DNA of 64,000 nt, taken from assembly GCA_021325375.1 (NCBI GenBank), contig JAJPHG010000019.1, positions 104,165 to 168,164 on the forward strand, written 5' to 3'. The notes under the pieces were generated by a model, which saw nothing but the letters and a program-made list of their open reading frames with translations, was not told where the DNA came from and ran no database searches. Of the stretch, positions 1 to 8,538 are shown piece by piece. The first letter of the stretch is position 1. Each line of letters starts with the position of its first letter. The DNA comes from Alphaproteobacteria bacterium. Lineage in GTDB: Bacteria > Pseudomonadota > Alphaproteobacteria > Micropepsales > Micropepsaceae. The translations under genes were made by a program, and so were the position numbers.

Positions 1-234
1 CGTGGGCGCCAGTCCGATCGAGCCCTGGACCTGGCGGTAGCGCATGGTCGCGGCGCTGAACGCGCCGAGCGCATGGGTGGCCACGAGCCAATTCTCGGTG
101 ACGTCCGTCGCGCCGTCGTTCACGATGGACAGGCGCTGCAGCGAGAACGCGCCCAGCCCGGAGGTCACGATCAGGATCAGCGCGAAGGCGCCTATGATCT
201 TGGAACGGATTGAGAGGTTGTTGAAACGGTTCAT
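1..234 (-). CDS. Methyl-accepting chemotaxis protein, N-terminal part (cut by window edge)
   Basis: Only the first 78 codons lie in the window. The protein starts MNRFNNLSIRSKIIGAF, a short basic stretch followed by a hydrophobic membrane segment (about residues 13-33). The periplasmic part that follows (LQRLSIVNDGATDVTENW) has the look of a four-helix-bundle (4HB_MCP) sensor domain. This layout is typical of transmembrane chemotaxis receptors, which signal through CheA/CheW; the HAMP and signalling domains would lie beyond base 1. It is divergent from the response regulator gene starting at 405. Family assignment rests on the N-terminus only. Confidence 0.72.
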   Translation of the reverse strand, partial: MNRFNNLSIRSKIIGAFALILIVTSGLGAFSLQRLSIVNDGATDVTENWLVATHALGAFSAATMRYRQVQGSIGLAPT

Positions 235-404
235 GGCGCACTCCATCTGGCGAGTGCAGACTGGCGTGCGCAGGTGACCGGCGATTGTCGCGTCCGCGTC
301 GAAACATGTCCGAATGTGTCCGTGCGCACCGATGGCTGTCGCCGGGTAGCCCTTTCGTAACCAATTCGCGTTATCCCCACTGCTTGCATCCGGGGCGGAT
401 TTCC

Positions 405-1127
405 ATGGCGTTGAGCAAGAATCTCGCGATTGTGGAGGACGACGCCGACATCCGCGCATTGCTGGAAAGATGCCTGGGCGCCGACGGCTACCGCGTGACG
501 TCCATGCCGGCCGCGGCGGGGCTGGACGAAGTCCTGGCCGGCGGCGACATCGATCTCGTCATCGTCGACGTCGGGCTTCCCGATGCCGATGGTCTCGCGC
601 TGACGCGCCGCATCCGTCAGGACCACGATCTGGGCATCATCATCGTCAGCGGCCGCGGCGATCTGACCGATCGCATCGTGGGCCTGGAAATCGGCGCGGA
701 CGACTACATCACCAAGCCGTTCGAGCCGCGCGAGGTCCTGGCGCGCGTGCGCAGCGTGCTGCGCCGTGCCGAGCGCCGCAAACCCGCCAAGGAAGCAGGC
801 GAACCACGCCGCAGATTCGCGTTTCACGGCTGGACCATCGACCTCACCTCGCAAAGCCTGATCGACGCGGACGGCGCCCCGGTAGCGCTCACCAGCGGCG
901 AATACAAGCTGCTCGAGACGTTCGTGACCCACGCCAACCGGGTGCTGAGCCGCGACCAGCTGCTGGACTTCGTCTGCACGAACGACGCACCGGCCTTCGA
1001 CCGCAGCATCGACGTGCGCATCGGCCGCCTGCGCAGGAAGATAGGCGACAATTCGGCCAAGCCGTCGCTGATCAAGACGGTGCGGAACGGGGGCTATATG
1101 TTCGCGGGGGCGGTGACCGCCGCCTGA
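405..1127 (+). CDS. OmpR/PhoB-type two-component response regulator
   Basis: 240 aa. Residues 7-120 form a canonical receiver: acidic pair D12/D13, phospho-acceptor D55 in IVDVGLPDADG, switch S82 and conserved K104 in ITKPFEP. Residues 140-235 form a winged-helix DNA-binding domain with the typical ALTSGEYKLLETF and SIDVRIGRLRRKIGD elements. It is a DNA-binding regulator activated by an unseen histidine kinase; none lies in the window. The ATG at 405 is preferred over upstream in-frame starts because the receiver begins immediately after it and GGGGCGGA lies upstream. Its 3' end overlaps the convergent diguanylate cyclase gene by 34 bp. Confidence 0.93.
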   Translation: MALSKNLAIVEDDADIRALLERCLGADGYRVTSMPAAAGLDEVLAGGDIDLVIVDVGLPDADGLALTRRIRQDHDLGIIIVSGRGDLTDRIVGLEIGADDYITKPFEPREVLARVRSVLRRAERRKPAKEAGEPRRRFAFHGWTIDLTSQSLIDADGAPVALTSGEYKLLETFVTHANRVLSRDQLLDFVCTNDAPAFDRSIDVRIGRLRRKIGDNSAKPSLIKTVRNGGYMFAGAVTAA

Positions 1128-1864
1128 CGCCCGCGACCCGCCAGCCGCTTGCGCACATACATCTCGGCGTCCGCCCGTTCCATGGCGCTGTCCGCGCTTT
1201 CACGGCTCGTCAGCTCGAACACGCCGCAGGAAAACGCCAAGCCGATCGACGTTCCGTTCCACAGCGCCGGCGAAGCACGAAGCTTGCCGGCGACGGAATC
1301 GGCCTTGGCATGCGCCAGTTCCAGAGTCGCGTGACAGAGCAGTATCCCAAACTCGTCGCCGCCGAGCCTGCCCACCACATCGCTCTCGCGCGTGTTGAGC
1401 AGAAGCAAATTGGTGAAATGACGAAGCGCCGCATCGCCGGCGGAATGCCCGAGCGTGTCGTTGACCGATTTGAAGCCGTCCAGATCGAAATAGATCAGGC
1501 TCGCCGGGGCGGCGTAGCGCCCGACCGCGGCGATTTGGCGCGACAGCGCCCGCATGAAGGCCCGCCGGTTGAGGATCGGCAACAGCGGGTCGAGGTCGGC
1601 GGCCTTTTCGATTTCTTCCAGCGTCCGGCGCGTCTGGCGAAGCTGGGTCCGCAGCATGTCGAGCTCGACGGTGAGGGCGGCGATCGCGTCGCGCACGCGC
1701 GGCGTATACTCGTCATCCGGAATTCCCCAGATCTGCGCGAACATGCCGGACGCGGCCAATCGGGAAGATTTCGATGTGAGAAAGCTCGTACTCGTGCCCA
1801 TGGTTGCCTTGCTGGTTCGTCGCCGCTGGTTCATGAACAAGAAAGACCCGACCCGTGTTGACAT
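1094..1864 (-). CDS. Diguanylate cyclase (GGDEF domain)
   Basis: 256 aa from the first start. Residues 55-90 form a coiled-coil-like stalk (VELDMLRTQLRQTRRTLEE). The GGDEF domain follows, with the substrate-binding FDLDGFKSVND near 126 and the intact active site GGDEF at 168-172. An allosteric inhibition I-site RESD (159-162) sits exactly five residues before GGDEF, so the enzyme should make cyclic di-GMP from GTP and be product inhibited. No EAL domain or membrane segment is visible. The start is uncertain: ATG at 1801 has a better ribosome site (AAGGC), and ATG at 1744 (MFAQIWGIP) matches where the conserved family sequence seems to begin. It overlaps the convergent response regulator gene at its 3' end. 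Confidence 0.92.
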   Translation of the reverse strand: MSTRVGSFLFMNQRRRTSKATMGTSTSFLTSKSSRLAASGMFAQIWGIPDDEYTPRVRDAIAALTVELDMLRTQLRQTRRTLEEIEKAADLDPLLPILNRRAFMRALSRQIAAVGRYAAPASLIYFDLDGFKSVNDTLGHSAGDAALRHFTNLLLLNTRESDVVGRLGGDEFGILLCHATLELAHAKADSVAGKLRASPALWNGTSIGLAFSCGVFELTSRESADSAMERADAEMYVRKRLAGRGRQAAVTAPANI

Positions 1865-2059
1865 ATCTCAACCGCGCACCGTCCGATCCGGAAGTTGCCG
1901 CAATACGGGCGCGGAACGGCGGTCCGCGCTCGGGGCTGAAGAACATGGTTTACGGGCGGTTCTCCTATCCGTCCGTATACGTCGCTGTATCCCATAGCGA
2001 CAGCGCAATCGCGGCGGCTTTTCGCTAACCAGCGCGAGTCGAATCGGGGTTTAGGGCAA

Positions 2060-2752
2060 ATGCTTGCAGTTGTTTCAGGATCGCACTTGGTGGACTCGCG
2101 GGAGCCGCGCCGCCCGAAAAACGCGGACTTGTCCAAGACGAGGGTGCTGGTAGCGGCTTGCGAGGGATCGCATCGCAGGACGCTCGCCGCCTTTTTGGAA
2201 AGCCGCGGCCACGACATCGTGATCACCAGCAGCCCGCTGGAAGCCGTTGCCATCGCCCAACGGGATTGCCTTGCGATGGTGGTCACCGGCCCGACGATGC
2301 CTGGAATTTGCGGCTATGAGCTGACCCGCACTCTGCGTCGGCTGTTGCCTGAACTGCCGGTGATTCTGATGTCGGCGGGCGCGGACTGGCTGGACGATGC
2401 CCTGCTCGACAATGCCACGGCCATAGGCGCCCTCGCGGCCGAAAGCGGCGGCGTATGCCCCGGCGCGAAGGACCCGCAACCTGGCGACGCAGGGCACTTG
2501 GCAAAATTGACCCGGCGCGAGCGTCAGGTGCTCGATCTGATCCTGTCGGGACACGCCAACAAGGCCATAGCCTGGCGGTTGTCGATTTCGCCGCGCACCG
2601 TCGAACACCATCGCGCGAGCGTCATGCGCAAGACCAGCTCGCGCAGTGTCGCCGACCTTGTTCGCCGTGTCTTGTCGGACTGCGAAGCGGCCCCTGCAAC
2701 GGCGATGCCCGACGCCTTGCGCGGGGGAGAAAATCCTCGCGCGGCGAACTGA
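2060..2752 (+). CDS. LuxR/FixJ-type regulator with degenerate receiver
   Basis: 230 aa. Residues 27-130 have a receiver-like fold (TRVLVAACEGSHRRTLAAFL, then MVVTGPTMPGICGYELTRTL). The acidic pair is missing and the position of the phospho-acceptor aspartate is glycine (VTGPTMPG where FixJ-like proteins have VTDxxMPG), so phosphorylation at the usual site is not possible. Residues 148-205 are a clear LuxR helix-turn-helix (LTRRERQVLDLILSGHANKAIAWRLSISPRTVEHHR). It probably binds DNA and is controlled by protein contact or level rather than a kinase. It is divergent from the diguanylate cyclase gene. Confidence 0.85.
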   Translation: MLAVVSGSHLVDSREPRRPKNADLSKTRVLVAACEGSHRRTLAAFLESRGHDIVITSSPLEAVAIAQRDCLAMVVTGPTMPGICGYELTRTLRRLLPELPVILMSAGADWLDDALLDNATAIGALAAESGGVCPGAKDPQPGDAGHLAKLTRRERQVLDLILSGHANKAIAWRLSISPRTVEHHRASVMRKTSSRSVADLVRRVLSDCEAAPATAMPDALRGGENPRAAN

Positions 2753-3058
2753 GACGTGCTCCACCGTGATGCGCACGCTTATTTCAGCAACGCATCGAAT
2801 TGCGGACGCAGCGCGGCCGACAGCTCGTCCAGCCTTATGCCCGCGACGCGGCCGATTTCGACGCTCAGCACGCCAGTCTGCCGGCGCCGACGACGCCATT
2901 TCTGCCTGAAGATCGGTCGCGGCCTTGCGACATGCCTGACTCGAGGGCTTCAAAGAGGTCTGATAAGCTGCCAGGGCTGACTAAAGGGGGTGCTTTTCCC
3001 GAGTTCTCCGAACATTTGGCGCAGCGGGAATGTCCAGGAAGGGGCGGGTGAATTCCTG
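2753..3058. other. Intergenic stretch of 306 bases, no supported gene
   Basis: It lies between the LuxR-type regulator and the TIR-cyclase gene. No ORF here has a convincing ribosome site plus recognisable domain. On the minus strand, the frame ending at a TAA near 2777 reads SAALRPQFDALLK at its C-terminus and has protein-like composition, but it breaks within about 40 codons. It could be a decayed gene fragment. The last 30 bases hold the AGGAAGGGG ribosome site of the next gene. Confidence 0.4.
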
Positions 3059-5128
3059 ATGGCGATGCCGAAGATATTTCTCTCATACAGGCGTGCTGAC
3101 AATCAGGCCCTTGCCGGCCGACTCGCGGATAGCTTGCGTGCTCGGTTCGGCCGGCGCTCCGTTTATCTCGATATCGATACGGTGGCCCCAGGTAGCGATT
3201 TCCGACAGGAAATCTCTTTCGCCATAGCGGGCTGCAACGTCTTGCTCCTGCTGATAGGTGAGAATTGGTGCGCGACTGAAGCAGGCGGCGGGAGCCGCAT
3301 GCTCGATGAAAACGATCTGGTTCGCGTCGAGATCGAGAGTGCTCTGGACAACAACGTGCCGGTCATTCCTTTGCTGGCAGGCAATACGCAATTCCCCGAC
3401 TCATCAAACTTCCCGCCATCGCTTCAGTTCCTGAAATACAAGAACGCTGTTCGGATTGACGATGGCGTCGACTTTCATGTCCATGTCGACCGACTGGTAC
3501 AGCAAATTCGATCCAATTTTCGTACCCAGGAACGCTCCGCCGGATCTGGTCCTGCGAAGGGAAATTCTTCCGTGCCCACAGATGCGGCGAGGGCCGCTCT
3601 CGACCCGATATCCGTTCAAGGAAATGCGTCAGCGGCTGGGAGGGTGCATGAAGACAGCAGACTGAAGGAGCGCAGGATTCCCATATCCTTTCTACAGGGG
3701 GTGGCGCTCACAGGCTTCCTTGTAGCATTGAACTCGCTGCTTGCCGCGCTCGGAGCGATGCTTTGGGGTGACTTCTACTATTGGCCTGCTTTCATGGTCT
3801 ATGCCCTGGCTTGCGGCTATTTCGGAAGTTGGGGAATCGTCGTCGCCGTGCTTTCCCCGATTTCTTCCTGGCTGCTGCTGGGTGGTCCGCCGCCTTATAC
3901 GACCATACCTTCGGACATCGTTCAGTCCGTCATGGTACTGGCGGCTTTTCGCCTATGGGACATCGATCCGAGCTTGGCGACAAACAGTGACCGGTTGAAA
4001 TTCCTCTCGTCTGGCGTCGTGTTGCCAAGTGCCCTCGGCGGAGCGCTGGCGTGGTTTCTGCAAATCTGGTCGCACACCGGCGGCGCAGACATCTCGATTT
4101 GGAAATACACCGCATATTGGACGCTCGAGAACACGATACCGGTGATTTTCCCCGGCATCTGGCTTCATGGCGTCGTCTCGACTCTTCGGCGGCCGTTCGA
4201 ATGGAACAGGGAAAGCTATTCTACAAGCTGGGTCGGTCGTTCCTTCGAGTACACGGCGCCATGGGTGGTTTCGCTCTTCATCTCTCTGAGCATATCGCTA
4301 TATCTGATCAACTGGGCCAAGATTCACAATTTCTCGAGCGTGGGCCCGGCTCTCTCCTTTTTGGTGGTTTCCGGGATCGTGTCGATTCTCGTCGCCGTGG
4401 GATTTTCGGTGCGCCATGCGCGCCAAACTTGGCATCTCGAACAGGCGGTGCGACGCTTCATGGCGAGCCGCCAGGACGCGGACCGGATTCTGGCAGGCCG
4501 AAGCAGCCCGCAAGAACGAAAGCTGGTTTCGATTGTGGTGCTGAAATTGGGCAATTTCGAAGAAGCATTTCGCGGCGCGCGGCCGGCGAAGGTTATTGAA
4601 TGGTTGAATGATTGGTACGGGCTGATCGCCGAGGCGGCCGATCGTTTTAGCGGGCAGGTCGATAGCTTCTCACCCGAAAAAACGGTGATAGTGTTCGACG
4701 CGCGAGAACAGGAGCTGCACGCGGATTTTTCACTGCGGTGCGCGATGGGGTGCGTCAGCGAAATCCGCGCTCTGAACGCGCGATTTGCGGAAGGTGGGAT
4801 GACGAGTTGCGTTTTGGGCGTGGGAATCCATACGGGCCCGGCGATCGCCGGCGAAATCGGCCCTCACGATCGCCGACGCTATACGATCATCGGAGAAGCC
4901 GTGGACATAGCCGAGCGTCTGTCACAAGAGGCGGCGGCCAGTGCCGAGCTCACCGGTGAAATCCTGCTGTCATCATCCACGATGCGCCAGGCAGGCATCG
5001 CTTCGGAGTTTTCCGACCGCGCCGGATTGATCGATCGCGGTCCGCTTCCGCTGGATGGCTTCGATCCCGTAAACTTGTATGTCGTCGAAAGCTTTGCGCT
5101 CCTGGAGCGGCAACTGACGTCAAAATAG
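3059..5128 (+). CDS. TIR domain - membrane - class III cyclase-like fusion protein
   Basis: 689 aa. Residues 4-150 form a bacterial TIR domain (KIFLSYRRADNQALAGRLAD, VYLDIDTVAPGSDF, LLLLIGENW) with E91 in LVRVEIESAL a candidate NADase glutamate. Residues 150-210 are a linker. Residues 212-450 hold about six to eight hydrophobic membrane segments. Residues 488-680 align with class III adenylate/guanylate cyclases (GVGIHTGPAIAGEIG, YTIIGEAVDIAERL). Key residues are changed: the first metal Asp is K496, the second is E540, and the Asn of the usual GDxVN is D616, while transition-state Arg R620 is kept. Classic cyclase activity is therefore doubtful. The start at 3059 is favoured by AGGAAGGGG upstream; an in-frame start at 2990 exists. 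It is monocistronic as far as seen. Confidence 0.87.
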   Translation: MAMPKIFLSYRRADNQALAGRLADSLRARFGRRSVYLDIDTVAPGSDFRQEISFAIAGCNVLLLLIGENWCATEAGGGSRMLDENDLVRVEIESALDNNVPVIPLLAGNTQFPDSSNFPPSLQFLKYKNAVRIDDGVDFHVHVDRLVQQIRSNFRTQERSAGSGPAKGNSSVPTDAARAALDPISVQGNASAAGRVHEDSRLKERRIPISFLQGVALTGFLVALNSLLAALGAMLWGDFYYWPAFMVYALACGYFGSWGIVVAVLSPISSWLLLGGPPPYTTIPSDIVQSVMVLAAFRLWDIDPSLATNSDRLKFLSSGVVLPSALGGALAWFLQIWSHTGGADISIWKYTAYWTLENTIPVIFPGIWLHGVVSTLRRPFEWNRESYSTSWVGRSFEYTAPWVVSLFISLSISLYLINWAKIHNFSSVGPALSFLVVSGIVSILVAVGFSVRHARQTWHLEQAVRRFMASRQDADRILAGRSSPQERKLVSIVVLKLGNFEEAFRGARPAKVIEWLNDWYGLIAEAADRFSGQVDSFSPEKTVIVFDAREQELHADFSLRCAMGCVSEIRALNARFAEGGMTSCVLGVGIHTGPAIAGEIGPHDRRRYTIIGEAVDIAERLSQEAAASAELTGEILLSSSTMRQAGIASEFSDRAGLIDRGPLPLDGFDPVNLYVVESFALLERQLTSK

Positions 5129-5331
5129 CATCGGGATCGCCGATTTCGACCCGCCGGGCTGCGGACGCCCCGAGGCCGGCGCGGCTTCGTTCCAGCAGTC
5201 TCCGCGTCTGCCGGCCGGGATTTCCGGCCTGTCTTCCTGAATCCAGCGTCGGATTCCTCTCGAGCGCTTGCGGATTCCACAACCTTGGAAAAAAGGCTAT
5301 GCTTGCACAACGTCTGCGGGTGGGGCTGCCT

Positions 5332-7242
5332 ATGTCGAATGTTCGTTCAATCGCTGCTGTTCTGCTTTCGGGAATGCCGCTTCTGGGGCTCTGCGCCTGC
5401 GTCACCAGTCCGCATAGCCGAACCGCCGCCGAGTCGTCCGATCCCGTGACACTGAGCGGATACGCGGCCTCGGCGGGGGAGACGATCACGATCCAGGCGG
5501 TCGATCAGAATACCGGCAACCTCGTCACGCTCAATACCGTCAAGGCGGCAATGACGGGCACGTCCTACAAGACATCCGGCGGGACGCCCTACACGCTTTA
5601 TCCGTGGTCGTACCCGGCGGGCGTCGTGGCCACGCATTTCTGGTCGCCGCAATCGATCGTTCCCGGCCTCGCGACCGGTCAGGGGCATCTCGAACTGTTC
5701 GCCTCGGCCGGCGGCTCCAACTTCGACACGTTCAGCCAGGCCGCGGCCGGCTCCGTGAGTTCGGCGATTTCATCCGGCACGGACCCGGCGACGGCCGGCA
5801 ACATGTACTCGGACGGCAAGTCCACCGTGTTGTTCGATCAGACCGGCGTGAGCTTTGGCGCGGCGGCGCCTTGGACGAACGTCCAAGGCATGATCTCGAA
5901 CTCCAACTCGCCGTACTATTCGCCGGTCGCATGGAGCGTCGGCTCCTACACGGTCGAGGGCAACAAGAAGATCTACGGCCTGATCTGCACGCCGACGACC
6001 GGCGGTCCGTACCCGGTGGTCATCTACAATCATGGAGGAACCGATAGAGGCAACGTCGACCTCGGCGGGACGGACCTCGGCAATGGCGGCGGCCTCACCG
6101 GGACCGTGACCGCTTCCGGCTGGACCAGCCAGCCCTATGTCACGACCACGGCGGCGCCCGGCGGCGTCGCCATCTTTCCCGACAGCCTGGGACAATGCGT
6201 GGACTGGGCCAAGCGCGGCTGGATCTTCGCGACGTCTTCCTATCGCGGCGAGCAGGTGCATATCACCTCGGCGAGCCCGGCTTTCCCTGCTTCGTCCACC
6301 TGGACCTCGCAGGGCAATGTCGAGCTGTGCTCGGGCGAGGTGACCGACGTGCTGGCGCTGGCCGATCTCCTTGCCAATCACGCGAGTTCGATCGCCGTCG
6401 GCAGCGCGAGCCAGCAGGTGAAGCTCAACGCGAACGGCAAGATGCTGATGTACGGGTATTCGCATGGCGGCTGCATCACCTACCGCGCCGTCGAGCAGGG
6501 CGCGCCGGTCAGCGCGTTCTCCGTCACCGAGGGGTTCACGGACTTCCGGCTGACCTACATGAACGGGTTCAACAACGCCGTGCCCGCGCACAACGCGGCG
6601 CTGGCCGCCTTGGGATCCGGCGCAGGCAACCCGACCGCCGGCAACCCGGCGAGCGGCTTCTACTATCCCGATGCAAACGGCGTGATGGGCTACAACTGGC
6701 GCTCGGCGCACTATTTCGCGTCGCGCGGCGATCTGGGCATCCAGAAGTTCAAGACGATGCCGATCCTGATTTTTCACGGAGACATCGACGTCGCCACGGT
6801 CAACGGCGCTCCGGCCCTCAACCCCGTCTTCCTCGACGAAGCCGCCGAGTTGTCCGCCGATATCGGAGCGACGGACATATTCGTCGGGCCCGGCGGCAGC
6901 GTTGCGCCGCCGACGAGCGAGCCCTGCATCTCCGGCGCAGCGGGAGCACCGTTCGCCGACCCGAACAACCCGCCCGCGCTCGCGTCGTGTCCGATCGCGT
7001 TCACCGCGATGGATACGGGCGATCCCTGCCTGAGCGCGAGTCCTACCGGCATCTTCACGCTGTGCAAGGTCCTGCTGCTGCCGCTGTCGCCGCAGCAGCT
7101 TCACTACCTCGTCGTCTATCACAACATGAACCACGTGAACGGGGGCCTCGCGATCAAGGAGACCTTCAACCGGTTCGCCGAGCAGAATTTCCTCCGGCAG
7201 CCGGGCTGCGACGGGCTCGAAATCGACTGCGCGTCCGATTGA
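5332..7242 (+). CDS. Secreted alpha/beta-hydrolase (probable lipoprotein)
   Basis: 636 aa. The N-terminus is a signal peptide ending LLGLCAC, compatible with a lipobox although Cys at -2 is unusual. The core has an alpha/beta-hydrolase layout: a strand and oxyanion region PVVIYNHGG, nucleophile motif GYSHGG, an acid candidate in LIFHGDIDVATV, and a C-terminal histidine candidate in HNMNHVNGG. This resembles S9/S15-like serine hydrolases, acting on an unknown ester or peptide at the cell surface. Several Cys-rich loops (about 545-610) look extracellular. Start 5332 has GGTGGGG six bases upstream; ATG at 5299 is an alternative. Substrate is not inferable. Confidence 0.75.
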   Translation: MSNVRSIAAVLLSGMPLLGLCACVTSPHSRTAAESSDPVTLSGYAASAGETITIQAVDQNTGNLVTLNTVKAAMTGTSYKTSGGTPYTLYPWSYPAGVVATHFWSPQSIVPGLATGQGHLELFASAGGSNFDTFSQAAAGSVSSAISSGTDPATAGNMYSDGKSTVLFDQTGVSFGAAAPWTNVQGMISNSNSPYYSPVAWSVGSYTVEGNKKIYGLICTPTTGGPYPVVIYNHGGTDRGNVDLGGTDLGNGGGLTGTVTASGWTSQPYVTTTAAPGGVAIFPDSLGQCVDWAKRGWIFATSSYRGEQVHITSASPAFPASSTWTSQGNVELCSGEVTDVLALADLLANHASSIAVGSASQQVKLNANGKMLMYGYSHGGCITYRAVEQGAPVSAFSVTEGFTDFRLTYMNGFNNAVPAHNAALAALGSGAGNPTAGNPASGFYYPDANGVMGYNWRSAHYFASRGDLGIQKFKTMPILIFHGDIDVATVNGAPALNPVFLDEAAELSADIGATDIFVGPGGSVAPPTSEPCISGAAGAPFADPNNPPALASCPIAFTAMDTGDPCLSASPTGIFTLCKVLLLPLSPQQLHYLVVYHNMNHVNGGLAIKETFNRFAEQNFLRQPGCDGLEIDCASD

Positions 7243-7251
7243 GCGTATTGC

Positions 7252-8538
7252 CTATCCGAGGGACGCGTTTGCTTCGACCCGCTTGGCCCAGGGGCTGAGA
7301 GCCAGCAGCAGCGCGCCGGATAGAAGACCGACCGCGCCCGTGACGGTGAAGAATACCGCCGGCGTCAGCACGCTCCACAGCGCGCCGACCGCTCCGGCCG
7401 CGAGGTTTCCGAAGAAGGCCGCCATGAACCACGCGGCGATCGCGGTCGCGGCGAAAGCGCGCGGCGCGAGCCTGCCGAACAATCCCAGCCCGACCGGCAG
7501 GATGAACAACTCGCCGATCGTATAGATGACGAAATAGAACACGAGCCAGAGCCAGTTGGCGCGCGCCACGCCTGCCCAGGCTGCGACGCCCGCGAGCAGC
7601 AGATAGGAAAAGCCGACGATGAACCCGCCCGTCGCCATCTTGGCGACGGTGCTCTGTTCGCGCCCGCGCCTGGCTGCGCGCGACCAATAGGCGACGATGA
7701 CGGGCGTCAGAAGGAAGATGATGAGGGGATTGAGCGACTGGAACCAGGTCATCGGGATCGAAAGGGTGGCTCCCACGTGGCGATCGATGCCGCTATCGGC
7801 CCACAGCGCGACGGTATTGCCGGATTGCTCATAGGAGGCGCGGAAGATCACGACGATGGCGATCACCGCGAGCAGCAGAAGATAAGTCTGCGTCTGCGAG
7901 CCTCGGCCTTGCGCGGGCGCGTCGTCCCCGGAAGCGGCCGCGTCGTTGGTCTTCGGCAGATAGCGCGATCCGGCAAGGTAAGTGACGAGGCCGATCACCA
8001 TGCCGATGCCCGCGAGCGCGAAGCCCCAATGCCAGCCATAGATCTCGCCCACCGTGCCGCAGACGAAGGGGGCGAGGAACGCGCCGAGGTTTATCCCTAC
8101 GTAATAGACATTGTAGGCGGTGGCGCGGCGCGGGTCGTCGGGCGCGTAGAGCTGGTTGATCTGGCTGGCCAGGCTCGGCAGGAACAGGCCGTTGCCCGTG
8201 GCGATGGTGGCGAGCGCGACATAGAACAGCGGCTCGAACGCCATCATGAAATGGCCGAGCGCCATGATCGACGCGCCGATGATCACGGCGCGCCGGCGTC
8301 CCAGCCAGCGGTCCGATATCACGCCGCCGATCAGCGGGGTGAAATACACGAAGGATGAATAGAGCCCATAGATGTAGGACGAATGGGCCTGCCCGATCAT
8401 CAGTTCCTTGGTCATGTAGTAGACCAGAAGCGCGCGCATGCCGAAGAAGGAGAACTGGTCCCACATTTCGGTGAGGAACAGGATCGTCAATCCGCGCGGA
8501 TGGCCGAACCATGTCTGGCCCTCCGTCTCGGTCCGCAT
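7252..8538 (-). CDS. POT/PTR-family peptide transporter (MFS)
   Basis: 428 aa, almost entirely hydrophobic with about 12 membrane helices. Family signatures are visible: GGVISDRWLGRRRAVIIG after helix 2-3 and YYVGINLGAFLAP in helix 5. POT carriers take up di/tripeptides or related solutes with protons. The canonical ExxERF motif of helix 1 reads EMWDQFSFFGM, so the usual Glu-Arg pair is Asp-Gln; coupling may differ. Its ATG shares one base with the TGA of the upstream flavoenzyme gene (TGATG), so the two are translationally coupled. Together with the M81 peptidase across the promoter region, this suggests uptake of small peptides. Confidence 0.88.
   Translation of the reverse strand: MRTETEGQTWFGHPRGLTILFLTEMWDQFSFFGMRALLVYYMTKELMIGQAHSSYIYGLYSSFVYFTPLIGGVISDRWLGRRRAVIIGASIMALGHFMMAFEPLFYVALATIATGNGLFLPSLASQINQLYAPDDPRRATAYNVYYVGINLGAFLAPFVCGTVGEIYGWHWGFALAGIGMVIGLVTYLAGSRYLPKTNDAAASGDDAPAQGRGSQTQTYLLLLAVIAIVVIFRASYEQSGNTVALWADSGIDRHVGATLSIPMTWFQSLNPLIIFLLTPVIVAYWSRAARRGREQSTVAKMATGGFIVGFSYLLLAGVAAWAGVARANWLWLVFYFVIYTIGELFILPVGLGLFGRLAPRAFAATAIAAWFMAAFFGNLAAGAVGALWSVLTPAVFFTVTGAVGLLSGALLLALSPWAKRVEANASLG

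Noticed and set aside
2753..3058. Possible decayed gene on the minus strand ending near 2777.
   Set aside because: Two short protein-like stretches lie in different frames and no family could be recognised.
5213..5229. Hairpin GGCCGG / CCGGCC after the TIR-cyclase gene.
   Set aside because: Only six pairs and no T run; too weak to call a terminator.
5770..7134. Open frame of 454 codons on the minus strand opposite the secreted hydrolase.
   Set aside because: Arg/Val/Asp-rich shadow with no signature; the plus-strand gene has a signal peptide and catalytic motifs.
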